This document shows, one piece after another, positions 1 to 9,635 of a stretch of 64,000 nucleotides of DNA; within the stretch, counting starts at the first letter, position 1; each line of letters begins with the position of its first letter. Made by a program: the position numbers and the translations under genes. The notes beneath the pieces were generated by a model. The model was not told where the DNA came from. It saw only the letters and a list, made by a program, of their open reading frames with translations, and did not search any database. This DNA is from Carposina sasakii. Lineage: Eukaryota; Arthropoda; Insecta; Lepidoptera; Carposinidae. The DNA is taken from contig CP053169.1 in NCBI GenBank assembly GCA_014607495.2, positions 2,728,001 through 2,792,000 of the forward strand. The letters run 5' to 3'.

Positions 1-844
1 GTAAAGGATATGTTGACATACCAGAGTATTTTTATTCAAAGCCTAGACTTCTTTGGTGTTTATTTAAATATATAAATTCTTTTATAATAATACGCTATAT
101 ATTTAATTGTATTAGGCGTTTTCGGAAGTTGGGCCCTACAGCCTCCGCTAACCCTCGGATCTGCCGACTCATGGCCACGAACATAAGACATAACAGTCGC
201 AACGAAAAGCAAGAAACAAGCACCTAGCATGCAACCATAAATACATAGCTGCTAATCCGAACAACACCCGTGGCATCATCAGAATTAGTTTTTCAGGTTA
301 GTTTTAACTACGCAGATACGTGGTGGGTGAACCCTCGATGGTAATACGCTATAGTTTAGAAGAAACGCGTGTAAAAAATATACAAAATTCGGTGTAAGAG
401 AGACTTAATCTTCATTCCGATGGTGAAAATTATTTTGACTTTCAAGCCCTACATAATATTATCCATCACCCGAGTAACGACTATATATACAATAATTTCT
501 ATGAAAAAGATACCCCTCCTCTGTATTATCTCCTTGAACTTAACGTAATATATAGCATTTCTCTTCGAGCATCGCCTAATTGAAAATGCCACGGTTTAAA
601 AAGAAACGGCGCGTGGAAAGGAAGAGAATTGTGGTTGCCGTGCTATTTTTACTGCTGCGCTTCTGGTAATTGGTTGCCGTTGTTGATTGATTAATAAGTA
701 TTATTTTTCAAGCGCAAGATATTATGGCCTAGTGATTTAAATGTGCGCCAGGGGACTTATAAGTCACTGCTGACTCTCCATAAAGGTAGATCAAATTGAA
801 AATCATATATTGTTTATAATCTTATTTTGAATGCATTATCTAAG
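1..844. other. Non-coding stretch, nothing recognised
   Basis: AT-rich sequence with no open frame that looks coding and no repeat I can match elsewhere in the window. A GC-richer patch lies near 120-330. It may be old transposon debris, but I cannot support any named feature. Confidence 0.4.
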
Positions 845-941
845 GCTTCAAGAATCGACTAAAGAATTTAGGAGCGTTCTCTCGGGCAATGAGCTAGCGC
901 TAGCAACTTGTCACTGAACTTTAACATCTGGCCCCGACATG

Positions 942-1343
942 CAATAGAGGAGTAAGATGTCATAGAGTGCTAATGTCGTACTGTTTCGATGCACCATTAC
1001 ACTTTTCGCTGCCTCACAATTCCAATCCTTGACACTTAGATTCTATTAGTGTAATGTATAGTGATGTACTACATAGTAATGCAATTTAAGTGTCAAGGAC
1101 TGGAATTGTGAGGCACCGAAAAGTCTAACGGTGCATCGAAACTGTTAGCATGACATTAACACTCTATGTCTATGTCGTGGCCATATCGTTGAATTATTTA
1201 TATCATGAAATGGTCAAAATGCCCTTGACCATATGATGATAATGAATTGATCATTTCATGATACTAACCTAACCTAACCGACCATTTCATGAAATTACTA
1301 TTAAAGTGATTTGGCCACGACATCTACATCTTATTCCTCTATG
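942..1343. mobile_element. Palindromic MITE with 6-7 bp target duplication
   Basis: The ends are inverted: AATAGAGGAGTAAGATG on the left and CATCTTATTCCTCTATG on the right. A long inner inverted repeat includes TTTCGATGCACCATTA and CCTCACAATTCCA. The flanks carry GACATG at 936-941 and 1344-1349 (or GACATGC if the first base is counted with the target), which fits a 6-7 bp target duplication. A compact 158-bp sister copy lies at 59795-59952 with a clean 7-bp duplication. It encodes nothing, so it would depend on a transposase supplied from elsewhere. The superfamily is unknown. Confidence 0.75.
1174..1321. repeat. Inner inverted-repeat unit inside the MITE
   Basis: Begins GTCGTGGCCA and ends TGGCCACGAC, with inner arms that both carry TCATGAAATGGTC. 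It lies inside the right arm of the 942-1343 MITE and is missing from the 158-bp sister copy. It is therefore either a secondary insertion or a segment lost from the smaller copy. It contains three units of CCTAA near 1264-1279. Confidence 0.55.
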
Positions 1344-1400
1344 GACATGCAAAACGCACATATTTAGTGGCTGAACGTTGCTGTTGTTACAGTAGCTCAA

Positions 1401-2127
1401 CATCATCGCCATTTATCTCATAATGTCACAAGCTCGTGACTACGTAATATGATACTTCTGCTTCTCAAAGTTTAAAGACGCGTGCAAACCTTATGAATTT
1501 CCCAACTTAATTTAAAGTTAAAATATGATTAAGTTATCGTCTCTTGGATCTTGTTGAAAGTTCAGCTACTGGGTTGGATTACTTAAACCATGTGATAAAA
1601 TGTTGTAAACACTGTATCGTACTCTATCTAGCTGAACTGTCGCTCTATGCTGTCGTCAGAGAAATCTCGCTATGTATTTTCGATAGCGAAACTAGAAAAG
1701 GTTTAGTTGTTTATGCAACGTCTTTCCAATCCCATAAATTTCAGGTAGACTATCTAATCATTGGAAAAGTCGGTTCTTATATTAGTAGGAAGGTAAGGTG
1801 TATTAAGTAATGGCGAAAAGAAAGCAGTATCGTTTAGAATTTCAGCGTTACAATGACCTTGCCTTTTTGTACACAATTCTCTCTTTTATTACAACCCTGC
1901 CCTGTAGCCATCTATACGAAATATCCATCATTCCTTACAATATGGCTTTTTATTCTCATCTTCATAGTCAATAATAGCTCATCTATCATTCTGTACGCGC
2001 ACAGATTTTATGAATAAAAAAAACTGGTTGGAAGTCTGACAAAACTCATATTTTATAACTTTATGGTGGACGGTCATGTCGAAAATAAACCAATGTACGA
2101 CATTTATAAAACAAAGTTTTTTTTTAT
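1401..2127. other. Non-coding stretch, nothing recognised
   Basis: An 88-codon open frame at 1544-1810 starts only from TTG and has no recognisable domain, so I do not call it a gene. No repeat match was seen. Confidence 0.35.
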
Positions 2128-2235
2128 ATGGACGATTTTCCACTAGACGACACGACAACGATACGACCACGACATTTCATTATCTACTAAGGGGCCCGTG
2201 TCGTGGTCGTGTCGTCTAATGGAAATACGATCCAT
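2128..2235. repeat. Short palindromic element, about 45-bp arms
   Basis: Left arm 2128-2176 and right arm about 2193-2235 are imperfect inverted repeats sharing AGACGACACGAC and CGACCACGAC blocks. The right end abuts a fragment of repeat family F. No coding content. Confidence 0.55.
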
Positions 2236-2406
2236 ACGTCTACTATCTATACATATAATAAGAACGTAACGGATCGCTGTCTGTACGTACATGGAAGATA
2301 TATGAGAAAAAATATTATAGGAGACCTTTATCAACGCAATAGTACCCAAAAGAATGATTTTTGGAATTTTTGTCTGTTTGTCTGTGCGTTTGTACATGTA
2401 CACTAA
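2236..2406 (-). repeat. Family F repeat fragment (3' part)
   Basis: The reverse complement closely matches 28545-28700: the blocks around ACAGACAAACAGAC, GGTCTCCTATAATATTTTTT and ACAGCGATCCG are shared in the same order. It is a 5'-truncated copy of that family. Confidence 0.65.
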
Positions 2407-2444
2407 GGCATGTAATATCGGAAGGTTTTGAATTCCGATACTGA

Positions 2445-2690
2445 ATTTCGAGGATTATTCCCGTTCGTCCCACCAGTGACTGATAGTCATAGTCCGATGG
2501 GATGGAAAGCCGACACGACCGGAAAGAGATCAGGCGCAGGACCAACGGTTTTACCTAAGTGCTAGGTGATAATTTTGCAACATTAAAATCTGTACATGAA
2601 ATAAATTCATTGGTACAGGCCCGTGACTGGGATCGAACTTACGCCTCCCGCTTGGAAGGTGCACGTTTACATAAATAACTACGTTGAACG
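2445..2690 (-). repeat. Lepidopteran tRNA-derived SINE-like repeat (family J)
   Basis: On the minus strand, CCTTCCAAGCGGGAGGCG is followed by a pol III B-box-like GTTCGATCCC, then a body reading ATCCCAGTCACGGGCCTG that recurs at about 18648 on the plus strand. The remainder carries GCGCAGGACCAACGG, a block I associate with lepidopteran SINE/LINE tails. The A box is not clear. Confidence 0.5.
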
Positions 2691-3084
2691 TAAGTGTTTT
2701 TCACAAGACAGCATAATTATCATGCAATTTATGCTCACCTGGTTTAACTATAGAACTCCTCTTCTTGCTTAAAAAATACAAGAGCAAATCCTTTACCATA
2801 AATGTATTATTTATGTTATGTAAATGTACCCCTGACATGCCACTACCCTGAGTTTTAACCCTAAAGATGAGGGTGTATTTACGCAAGCCTCATTGAGCTT
2901 CAGTCAATTTAGACAGCGGTTTACTTAAGCACAGATAACGTACCAATACATACTGTACAAGTAAGTTATACATGAATGGTTGATTTTATAATATAAAATT
3001 AATAAATATTAGAATTCAAATGCTCGTGGGTATCGGAATAAGTGCTTCCTGGATATGAGCAGCAGTTCTTACCGTGTTAACAAC

Positions 3085-3216
3085 ATAGTCCAGAAATCAT
3101 TCTGCGGTCACCAACCCGCCTGCCCAGCGTGGTGACCTGGTGACTATGGGCGAAAACCCCTATGGCAGTAGCTTTGTGGGGAGGCCTACGTTCAACAGTG
3201 GACTGCAATAGGCTAA
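3085..3216 (-). repeat. Family A repeat, minus orientation
   Basis: Read on the minus strand it gives the family core (GCAGTCCACTGTTGAACGTAG), then the CTGCCATAGGGG and CACCACGCTGGGCAGGCGG blocks seen at 20325, 46264 and 63700. Confidence 0.7.
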
Positions 3217-3221
3217 TATGT

Positions 3222-3352
3222 AAGGTGTATCCAAAATTACTGATTATTTTTTGACACGAAACTAGGTAGATAAAAACAAACAACTTTAACTATGGGACCA
3301 ACTCCGAAATATTGAAAAAAAATCTGCAGATTTTAAATAGACCTTATATGTG
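3222..3352. repeat. Family I element, diverged copy
   Basis: Shares TTTTTTGACACGAAACTAGG and the following CAACTTT...GACCAACTC blocks with 23298-23451. The terminal inverted repeats here are eroded but visible as AAGGTGTATCCAAAA and ATAGACCTTATA. Confidence 0.6.
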
Positions 3353-3996
3353 TGTAGTGTAAAGTTTCTATATTTTTTTAGATACTGTACGTATTACAGG
3401 AAAAGAAATATATATACATATATTACAAACGCTACATGAAGCTGTAACAACCCTATAGGAGGTAAAGTAATAGTTATTTTTTAGGCAATAAGTTTTTACT
3501 TTCTTTAGAGTAGCCTCCTCGAACACGGTTTTTTGATCTTTAAATATTTAACTCATATATATATGAGCTCTGTCCGATGTTTATTTCGTATGCGCCGAGC
3601 TCTTCCTGACTATAGACATGATTAAGTTTGAGTTTCAAAGAAGTTAAGTAAATAAAATATGCCTCCGTATGTCATACGAGATGTAAAAGATATTTTAAAA
3701 TGTGTAATAAAAGCTTAGGAATTACATTTCGCCGGTAACTTATATTTATTTATTATTTAAATCATGATTCGAGTCCGACATATAAGCTGTCAACATTACG
3801 GCCATTTTTCAGTTTCCATAATTTATGACAATGACGCGGCTACCACTTTCATGTGACAAGCGTGTTGTGCACTTCAGCGAGGTTGCTTATAAAGTATTGC
3901 TATCTCTTTTGCGCTCATGCTAACTGTATCTTTCTTTATCACTCATTACTACATTTTAATAGTTGAACGTAACTATCTACTGTTATAATAAATAAT
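3353..3996. other. Non-coding stretch before the LINE
   Basis: AT-rich, no coding frame and no repeat recognised. It ends at the 10-bp target duplication of the LINE. Confidence 0.35.
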
Positions 3997-4006
3997 AGTT
4001 TTTAGG
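3997..4006. repeat. Target-site duplication, left (LINE-1 of this window)
   Basis: AGTTTTTAGG here is repeated exactly at 15253-15262, directly after the A-rich tail. The pair defines the ends of the LINE that contains the Gypsy insertion. Confidence 0.85.
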
Positions 4007-4882
4007 GGATTCGGCGGGAAAAGCTGGAAGGGAGCGGGTGTAATATTCTTGTGAAAATCAAAATTTATTTGTAGATGGCTTGCATGTGTCCGTAAAGTGA
4101 TGTTTTTTGGTAGATAAGTAATATTTTGTTTACTTGTTATGTGAATCTAGTGCGTGTGCATGGTTTTATATGCAGGTAAGCTGAGTAAAATTTTAGTCGG
4201 AATACGATCTCTTCATGGGCTCATGTAAGTTGTTTCTGCAATTATTTTTGATTTTTACTAATTTTAAACTCGTTCTTGAGGATTTTACCGACGTTTCCAC
4301 TCATCACCATTGTCATTCATCAGAAATTCAGAATACATTTTACTAAACTTATGAAATGTAAAGTGATGTATATTCCATGCTATAATCTTGATAAAGTATA
4401 CCTTTATGTTAAGCAGGTATTACTACTCATGTGTTTTAGTATATACTTTGTGGAATCTATTATAACAATTAACTGCGCGTACCCAATAATATTTACAATA
4501 TACCTATATATACAATACCTTTATATTAGGCAGGTAGTTTACATTTACATTGGTATACTCTCTGCGGAACTTATATTAAAAGTGATTGTTTGCTCTTATC
4601 TTATATGTCGTTATATGCCTTTTTATAAAGAATATTTATACTTTTTTTTCTTCTTCGGAAATACACTAAACGACGCAAAACTGAGTAATGCTCTGCGGTT
4701 TAGTATTCGGTTTTCTAATTGTTTTCGTCACTGTGTTTACTTGCCTGCTGACATATTATTTTTGAATAGGTATAAGATAAATAAGATAAAGATACTAAAG
4801 CAATATAAGTATACAGACTTCGCACTGGCTTATTGTGATTGCTTTTTGACAAAAGACAGACCTGATAGTGTGTTATTTTATT
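4007..4882 (+). other. 5' untranslated region of the LINE
   Basis: The first 340 bases closely match 57450-57740, which shows they belong to the element. A donor-like CAGGTAAG occurs at about 4173. No ORF1-type coding domain is present: a 206-codon open frame covering much of this region opens only from TTG and is AT-rich low-complexity. Confidence 0.6.
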
Positions 4883-7776
4883 ATGGCTTCTCGTAGATTA
4901 CAGGTATATTATCAGAATGTGAGGGGATTGAGAACCAAGTGTTCGCATATCTTAAGAAGTATTCAGTCTAATAATTTCGACATAATTGTTATTGTTGAGA
5001 CGTGGTTGCATGATGGTATTTTTGACAACGAAATTTGCGATGATCGATACCAGGTTTTTCGTCTAGACCGTAACGCTGTCACGACCGGTAAAAAGTACGG
5101 TGGAGGGGTTATGATCTGTGTATTGAGGGAGCTGGGAGCCGAGCTGCGCTCCGAGTGGTCCTCGCCTCTCACTGATTGCCTGTGGGTGACGATTCCTTCG
5201 AAATCCTTATTCCCTGATCAACATAGGGGTTCTTTGGATCTCCACATTGGAGCTGCCTATATCCCTGGTGGGCCTCCTAATCAACATCGTGATATCGATG
5301 TTGTACTTAACTCCCTGACTGCCGTGTGTTCTTTAAACACACCTGCTAACGTTATGTACTTGGGCGACTTTAACCTACCCTGTATTCGGTGGAATGAAAA
5401 TGGACCCATAGTTTTAAAACGTGGATTACAAGACATCCAAGAGGCTGCTGAAAAACTTGTTAATATAACAGCGGAATTAGGTCTCTCTCAAAATAATACT
5501 ATAGCTAACCATTGCGACAATGTACTTGACCTCACTTTCTCGAACTTCTCAGTCGAAATAAGTAAATCGGATAGTCCCTTACTACCTGAAGATGTCGCTC
5601 ATCCGGCTTTTGTTGTTGATGCTACAGACCTTATAATAACACCCTTAGCTGAAAACAAAATAACTAGATTCAAATTTTATAAAGGAGACTACGATAAGAT
5701 CAATGAATACCTCTCAAAAATTGACTGGTCGAGCAAACTCAATGAGAACATTTCTGTGGAAGAGGCGTCGAATATTCTTTATGAAGAAATTATTAATAGC
5801 ATTAACCTTTTTGTTCCTTTTACTCACAGCCTACCTAAGCAAAGATATCCCTTATGGTATAATACATCTCTTATTAAACTTTTAAAGGAAAAACTAAAAA
5901 TTCATAAACGCTGGAAACGATTCAAAAATCCTCGTGATTACGATGAATTCGCCCTTTTAAGAAAGAGATTCCATAAATTAGAGCGTCAATCCTTTGTTAG
6001 TTACACGGAAACAGTCGAAAAGGATATAATAAAAAATCCCAAAAGATTATGGAGTTATGTAAAGTCCAAAAGGGGTAGCTCAGTTTATCCTCAGAAATTT
6101 ACACTTGCTACTGAGACTTTTACCGATGGTAACGACGTTGCACGGGCGTTTAATAACTTTTTTCAAAGTGTTTTTCTTCAATCTACTTCTCCGCTATCCC
6201 AAAATACACCTCTGCCGTCAGTCCCACCAACAACATTAAATACTATTGCGTCCATTATTGTTACTGAGAAACAAGTTCATGAAAAATTGAAATGCGTAAA
6301 CCGCAACAAAGGTGCTGGAAGCGACAAAATCCACCCAATATACATAATTAACTGTGCCGAAAAACTGTCCATTCCTCTCACTATTCTTATTAACCGCTCC
6401 CTTAAAGAAGGCATCGTCCCATCGAAATGGAAACAAGCCCTTATTGTCCCTATTCATAAAAAAGGTCTAATAAGTAAAATCGATAATTATCGTCCCATAT
6501 CTATTCTCAACATCTTCAGTAAAATCATAGAAAAAATTGTATTTGATAATATTTATGGCATAATTTGTGGTGGCATTCCCGAAAACCAACATGGCTTCCT
6601 CAAACGTAGGTCGGTGTTGTCTAATCTCGGGCTATTTTCATCTTTTATATTGCATGGTATGGACAATGGTGGTCAGGTGGATGTGGTTTACACAGACTTT
6701 GAAAAAGCTTTCGATCGCGTGGACCACACCATCCTGCGCAATAAGTTATACAAACTAGGGATCTGTGGAAATCTATTGAGGTGGATTGAATCGTACCTTT
6801 CAAATAGGTCACAGGCTGTGGTGGTCGGTGGCTACAGGTCAGATTTTGTTGGTGTTTCGTCTGGTGTGCCGCAAGGTTCACTGCTGGGACCACTTTTTAC
6901 AACGTATTTATCCATGATATTCATGAATGTTTTTCGCACTCTGAGCACCTATTGTACGCTGACGATAAAAAGATATTCATCAAGGTAAATGATATAAGTG
7001 ACTGTCAAAATCTTCAACAAGACCTAGATGCACTATCTGAGTACTATGTATTAAATAAAATTACTGTCAATGTCAATAAATGTGAGACAATTACTTTCAC
7101 ACGTCGTCGTAATCCAATAAAATTTAATTACTGCCTTAATAGTAACATAATTAAAAGAGTTTCTTCTGTGCGTGATCTGGGTGTGATCTTTGACAGCAAA
7201 TGTCTGATGGATGAACATATAAATGTTATAACTAACAAAGCCTATAAGAACCTCGGCTTTATTAAGCGAATCTGCCAGCATTTTAACAAGCCGTACTGTA
7301 TTAAATCATTATACTTTGCCTATGTACGAAGTATCTTAGAGTATGCTAGCTGCATATGGACACCTCAATATAGAAAATACATAGATCAGATAGAACATAT
7401 TCAAATTCAATTCATGCGTTTTCTAAATTATAAACAAAAAAAGTACTTTAAAACCTATGAAGATACATGCACACATAACAACTTATTGACGCTGGAGCAA
7501 AGAAGAATGGTGCTCGATTCTATGTTTCTATATGATGTCCTTCATGGCAGGCTTGTTAGTCCCTCTCTTCTAAAAAATATTCAATTTTGTACACCAAGAC
7601 GTCGCACAAGACATACTCCTCTATTCTCGGTCTCGCTGACAAGTACAAATTATGCCAGAAATGCCATCTTTCCCCGCATTTTGTCTGTTTACAATAAACA
7701 ATTCAAAACTATTGATATCTTTAATCTTAGTAGGAATAGTTTCAAGTGTCATCTTGTAAAATCTTTTGTTCGTTGA
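4883..7776 (+). pseudogene. LINE endonuclease-reverse transcriptase, one frameshift
   Basis: Encodes the enzyme that nicks target DNA and copies element RNA at the nick. The ATG at 4883 gives a start immediately before the apurinic endonuclease-like domain (YYQNVRGLRTK, then VETWLHDG and the GDFNLP motif). The RT follows: NYRPIS, TDFEKAFDRVDH near residue 605 and SSGVPQGSLLGP near residue 660. The frame then breaks, and the YADD catalytic motif and the whole thumb/C-terminal region (LEYASCIW and on to FKCHLVKSF) continue in the next frame to 7776. The break fits loss of one T from the run at 6894-6898. Without that change the product would be about 960 residues, normal for a single-ORF LINE. 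As it stands the RT core is cut before its catalytic aspartates, so this copy is inactive unless the indel is a sequence error. Confidence 0.85.
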
Positions 7777-7853
7777 GACTTATTTTGTATTTTTAATGCC
7801 ATATACCAGTCTGTATACATTGGTTCTCATTCTCATCATGATCCCAAAATTGC
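7777..7853 (+). other. LINE 3' UTR, first part
   Basis: 77 bases between the ORF stop and the Gypsy insertion point. The UTR resumes at 14755 after the inserted element. Confidence 0.7.
7850..7853. repeat. Gypsy target-site duplication, left
   Basis: TTGC, repeated at 14755-14758 immediately after the other LTR. Four bases is the usual duplication length for Ty3/Gypsy integrases. Confidence 0.85.
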
Positions 7854-8641
7854 TGCGGCGTTTGGCCGGCAGGTAGTTAGGTATACTAGGGGTGTGGGAA
7901 TGATACACCAGTTACTATAATCAAAGCACTATAATAACGTTCTGCACAAGTGTTCTGGTAGGTATGTTCACAATCACTGGCCTGAGCTGGTCGAGGGTGG
8001 AAGCACGCTGGGAGTCCGGATCCGTAGGTAGTCCAGGACCCGCAGATCTGCAGAGTAGCTCGTGCCAAGCTTCGCTTAACCACGGCAGCGGAGAAGGGCA
8101 GACTTCCACCGGTACGAGTGGTAAGCGGGAAAGAAGCAGAAGAGGCAGAGAAGGCAGCTAGGCAGTGGAACCCTGGAATCGACATCCTAACATGAGGAGA
8201 TGATCGATCGTCGTTTCTTCATGCGCACCTCAAGACACAGGACAAGCATAGCGTGATTATGAATAGGCGAGTCTTGAGTTGTGATGAAAGATCGGACCAG
8301 TAGCTTAAATAAATACATAGATAAATATTGCGAAGGTCGGGTAAAAGAAAATACGTTAAGATTCAAAAGAACTAGTTACATACGTTTTGAAGTACTACCA
8401 GAATTAAATGAAATGGATGTAGCAGTGAATAAGGGTAGCCAAAAACATAACACTTACCCTAGAGGGGTTGTAGTAAACACGTATTTAATTTAAATCGAGA
8501 ATTTGTTGAAACACGGCAATAGCTTCGCCGTCGAAAGTTAGATAGGTCTGAGGAAAGGGTCCCCGCGCGCGTCCTTATATGCGTGCTCCGGCGCCGCTGG
8601 CCGACGCGTGTGCGTGTGTGCGTAAAGCTCACAACGCTACA
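7854..8641 (-). repeat. Gypsy 3' LTR
   Basis: 788 bp, TGCGGCGTTTGG... to ...CACAACGCTACA on the plus strand. It is the same as 13967-14754 at a constant offset of 6,113 apart from position 8320. Short ORFs that can be read inside it recur identically in the other LTR and are not genes. Confidence 0.93.
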
Positions 8642-8665
8642 GTACCCCGCTCCTTAGAAAAGAAT
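8642..8665 (-). other. Polypurine-type stretch before the 3' LTR
   Basis: On the minus strand the sequence entering the LTR reads AAGGAGCGGGGTAC. This is purine-rich and in the place where plus-strand DNA synthesis is primed, though it is short and interrupted by a C and the final TAC. Confidence 0.5.
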
Positions 8666-8797
8666 TTTTCCTAGGGAAAATTCGTCTACTCTTGACTCTC
8701 CCAAGCACTCAACCTAGCTGTTGCCTTAAGTATGTATACCTAACAAAAATACATAACGACTCACAGTAAAAGTTTGAACATAAAAAGAAATTATGGT

Positions 8798-9635
8798 TTA
8801 AGTTTTATAATTATGCAATTTAAAATCTTTAATATGCCAAGAGCCCAATTGCTGACCGTTCATATCCTCCAATTCGTATACGAGAGGCGATCTTTTGTTG
8901 ACAATTCGGCATTGAATATATTTAGGAGCTAGTTTTTTATTGAAGAATTTACCTTTGTCACTTTGGTAGAAAGTGCGTTTCCAAATAATGTCACCTACAT
9001 TAAATTCAGCGGGTCGACGACGTAGATCATAGCTTGTACAATTTCTATTATGCGCCTGAATTAGAAGTGATTGCACTCTGTCAAAAATACCCTTAAGCGA
9101 GCCCAAATTTTCGGCATACTGATCCCGAGGTAGAAAAATTATGTCATCTATTGTGTCTACAAAATTGATATAATGTGAACCACAATCTACTAGTTCTCTT
9201 CCATGTACGAGAAAGGACGGCGTGTAGCCTGTAACTTCATTAACAGAGTTATTTATTGCAAATTGTATTTTTGGAATATGGATATCCCAATTTCTCTGGT
9301 CGCTTTCAATGTAAGTTGAAATACATGTAACAATAGTTTTGTTGTATCGCTCTACAGTATTTACTTGAGGAGTATATTTAGGTGTATAGAACACTCGAGG
9401 AACGCAATACTTCTTAAACATATTTTTCAAGGTATTACTAACAAACTGTTTACCGTTATCAAGAAGTACGCAAGATGGTATACCATGCACCATAAAAACT
9501 TTTTCCTCCAGTATTTTAGTAACAATATCTGCGGTAGCACTACGTATAGGAAATAACATACAGTATTTAGAAAAACAACATGTAACAACTAGTAAATGAA
9601 CATTTTGGCAGCGAGAGACGGCAACGGGCCCACTA
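8798..9635 (-). pseudogene. Gypsy integrase C-terminal part, out of frame with pol
   Basis: Continues the integrase begun in the 9589-11982 frame, but is displaced by one frame. The open frame reaches upstream past its first ATG (9559), covering the conserved core strand (HLLVV...FSK) before it. From that ATG, the catalytic Asp is residue 34 (LLDNGKQF) and the catalytic Glu residue 70 (NTVERYNK), so the D-35 residues-E spacing of retroviral-type integrases is intact. The end carries a GPY/F-like module (KLAPKY...RSPLVYEL). The shift fits loss of one base near 9615-9630. The reading frame is otherwise undamaged, which fits the very recent insertion. Confidence 0.8.

Larger units (their letters stand above)
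845..1400 (+). repeat. Family E interspersed repeat, split by a MITE
   Basis: The segments 845-941 and 1344-1400 match the two halves of a repeat seen many times in the window (for example at 17595, 29010 and 53290). It has the core CTAGCAACTTGTCACTGA followed by a CCCCG(T/A)CATGC motif. Here the CATGC site is interrupted by the MITE at 942-1343, so this copy predates the MITE. Confidence 0.6.

Noticed and set aside
1264..1279. CCTAA repeats as an internal telomere block
   Set aside because: Only three units, inside a MITE. Too short to indicate telomeric DNA.
4276..4896. 206-codon open frame upstream of the LINE polymerase, a possible ORF1
   Set aside because: It opens from TTG, is AT-driven and low in complexity, has no zinc finger or coiled coil, and overlaps the true ORF in another frame. 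Likely chance in the 5' UTR.
7886..8493. Several 60-99 codon frames, repeated at 13999-14606
   Set aside because: They lie inside the two LTRs and are duplicated only because the LTRs are. No domain is recognisable.
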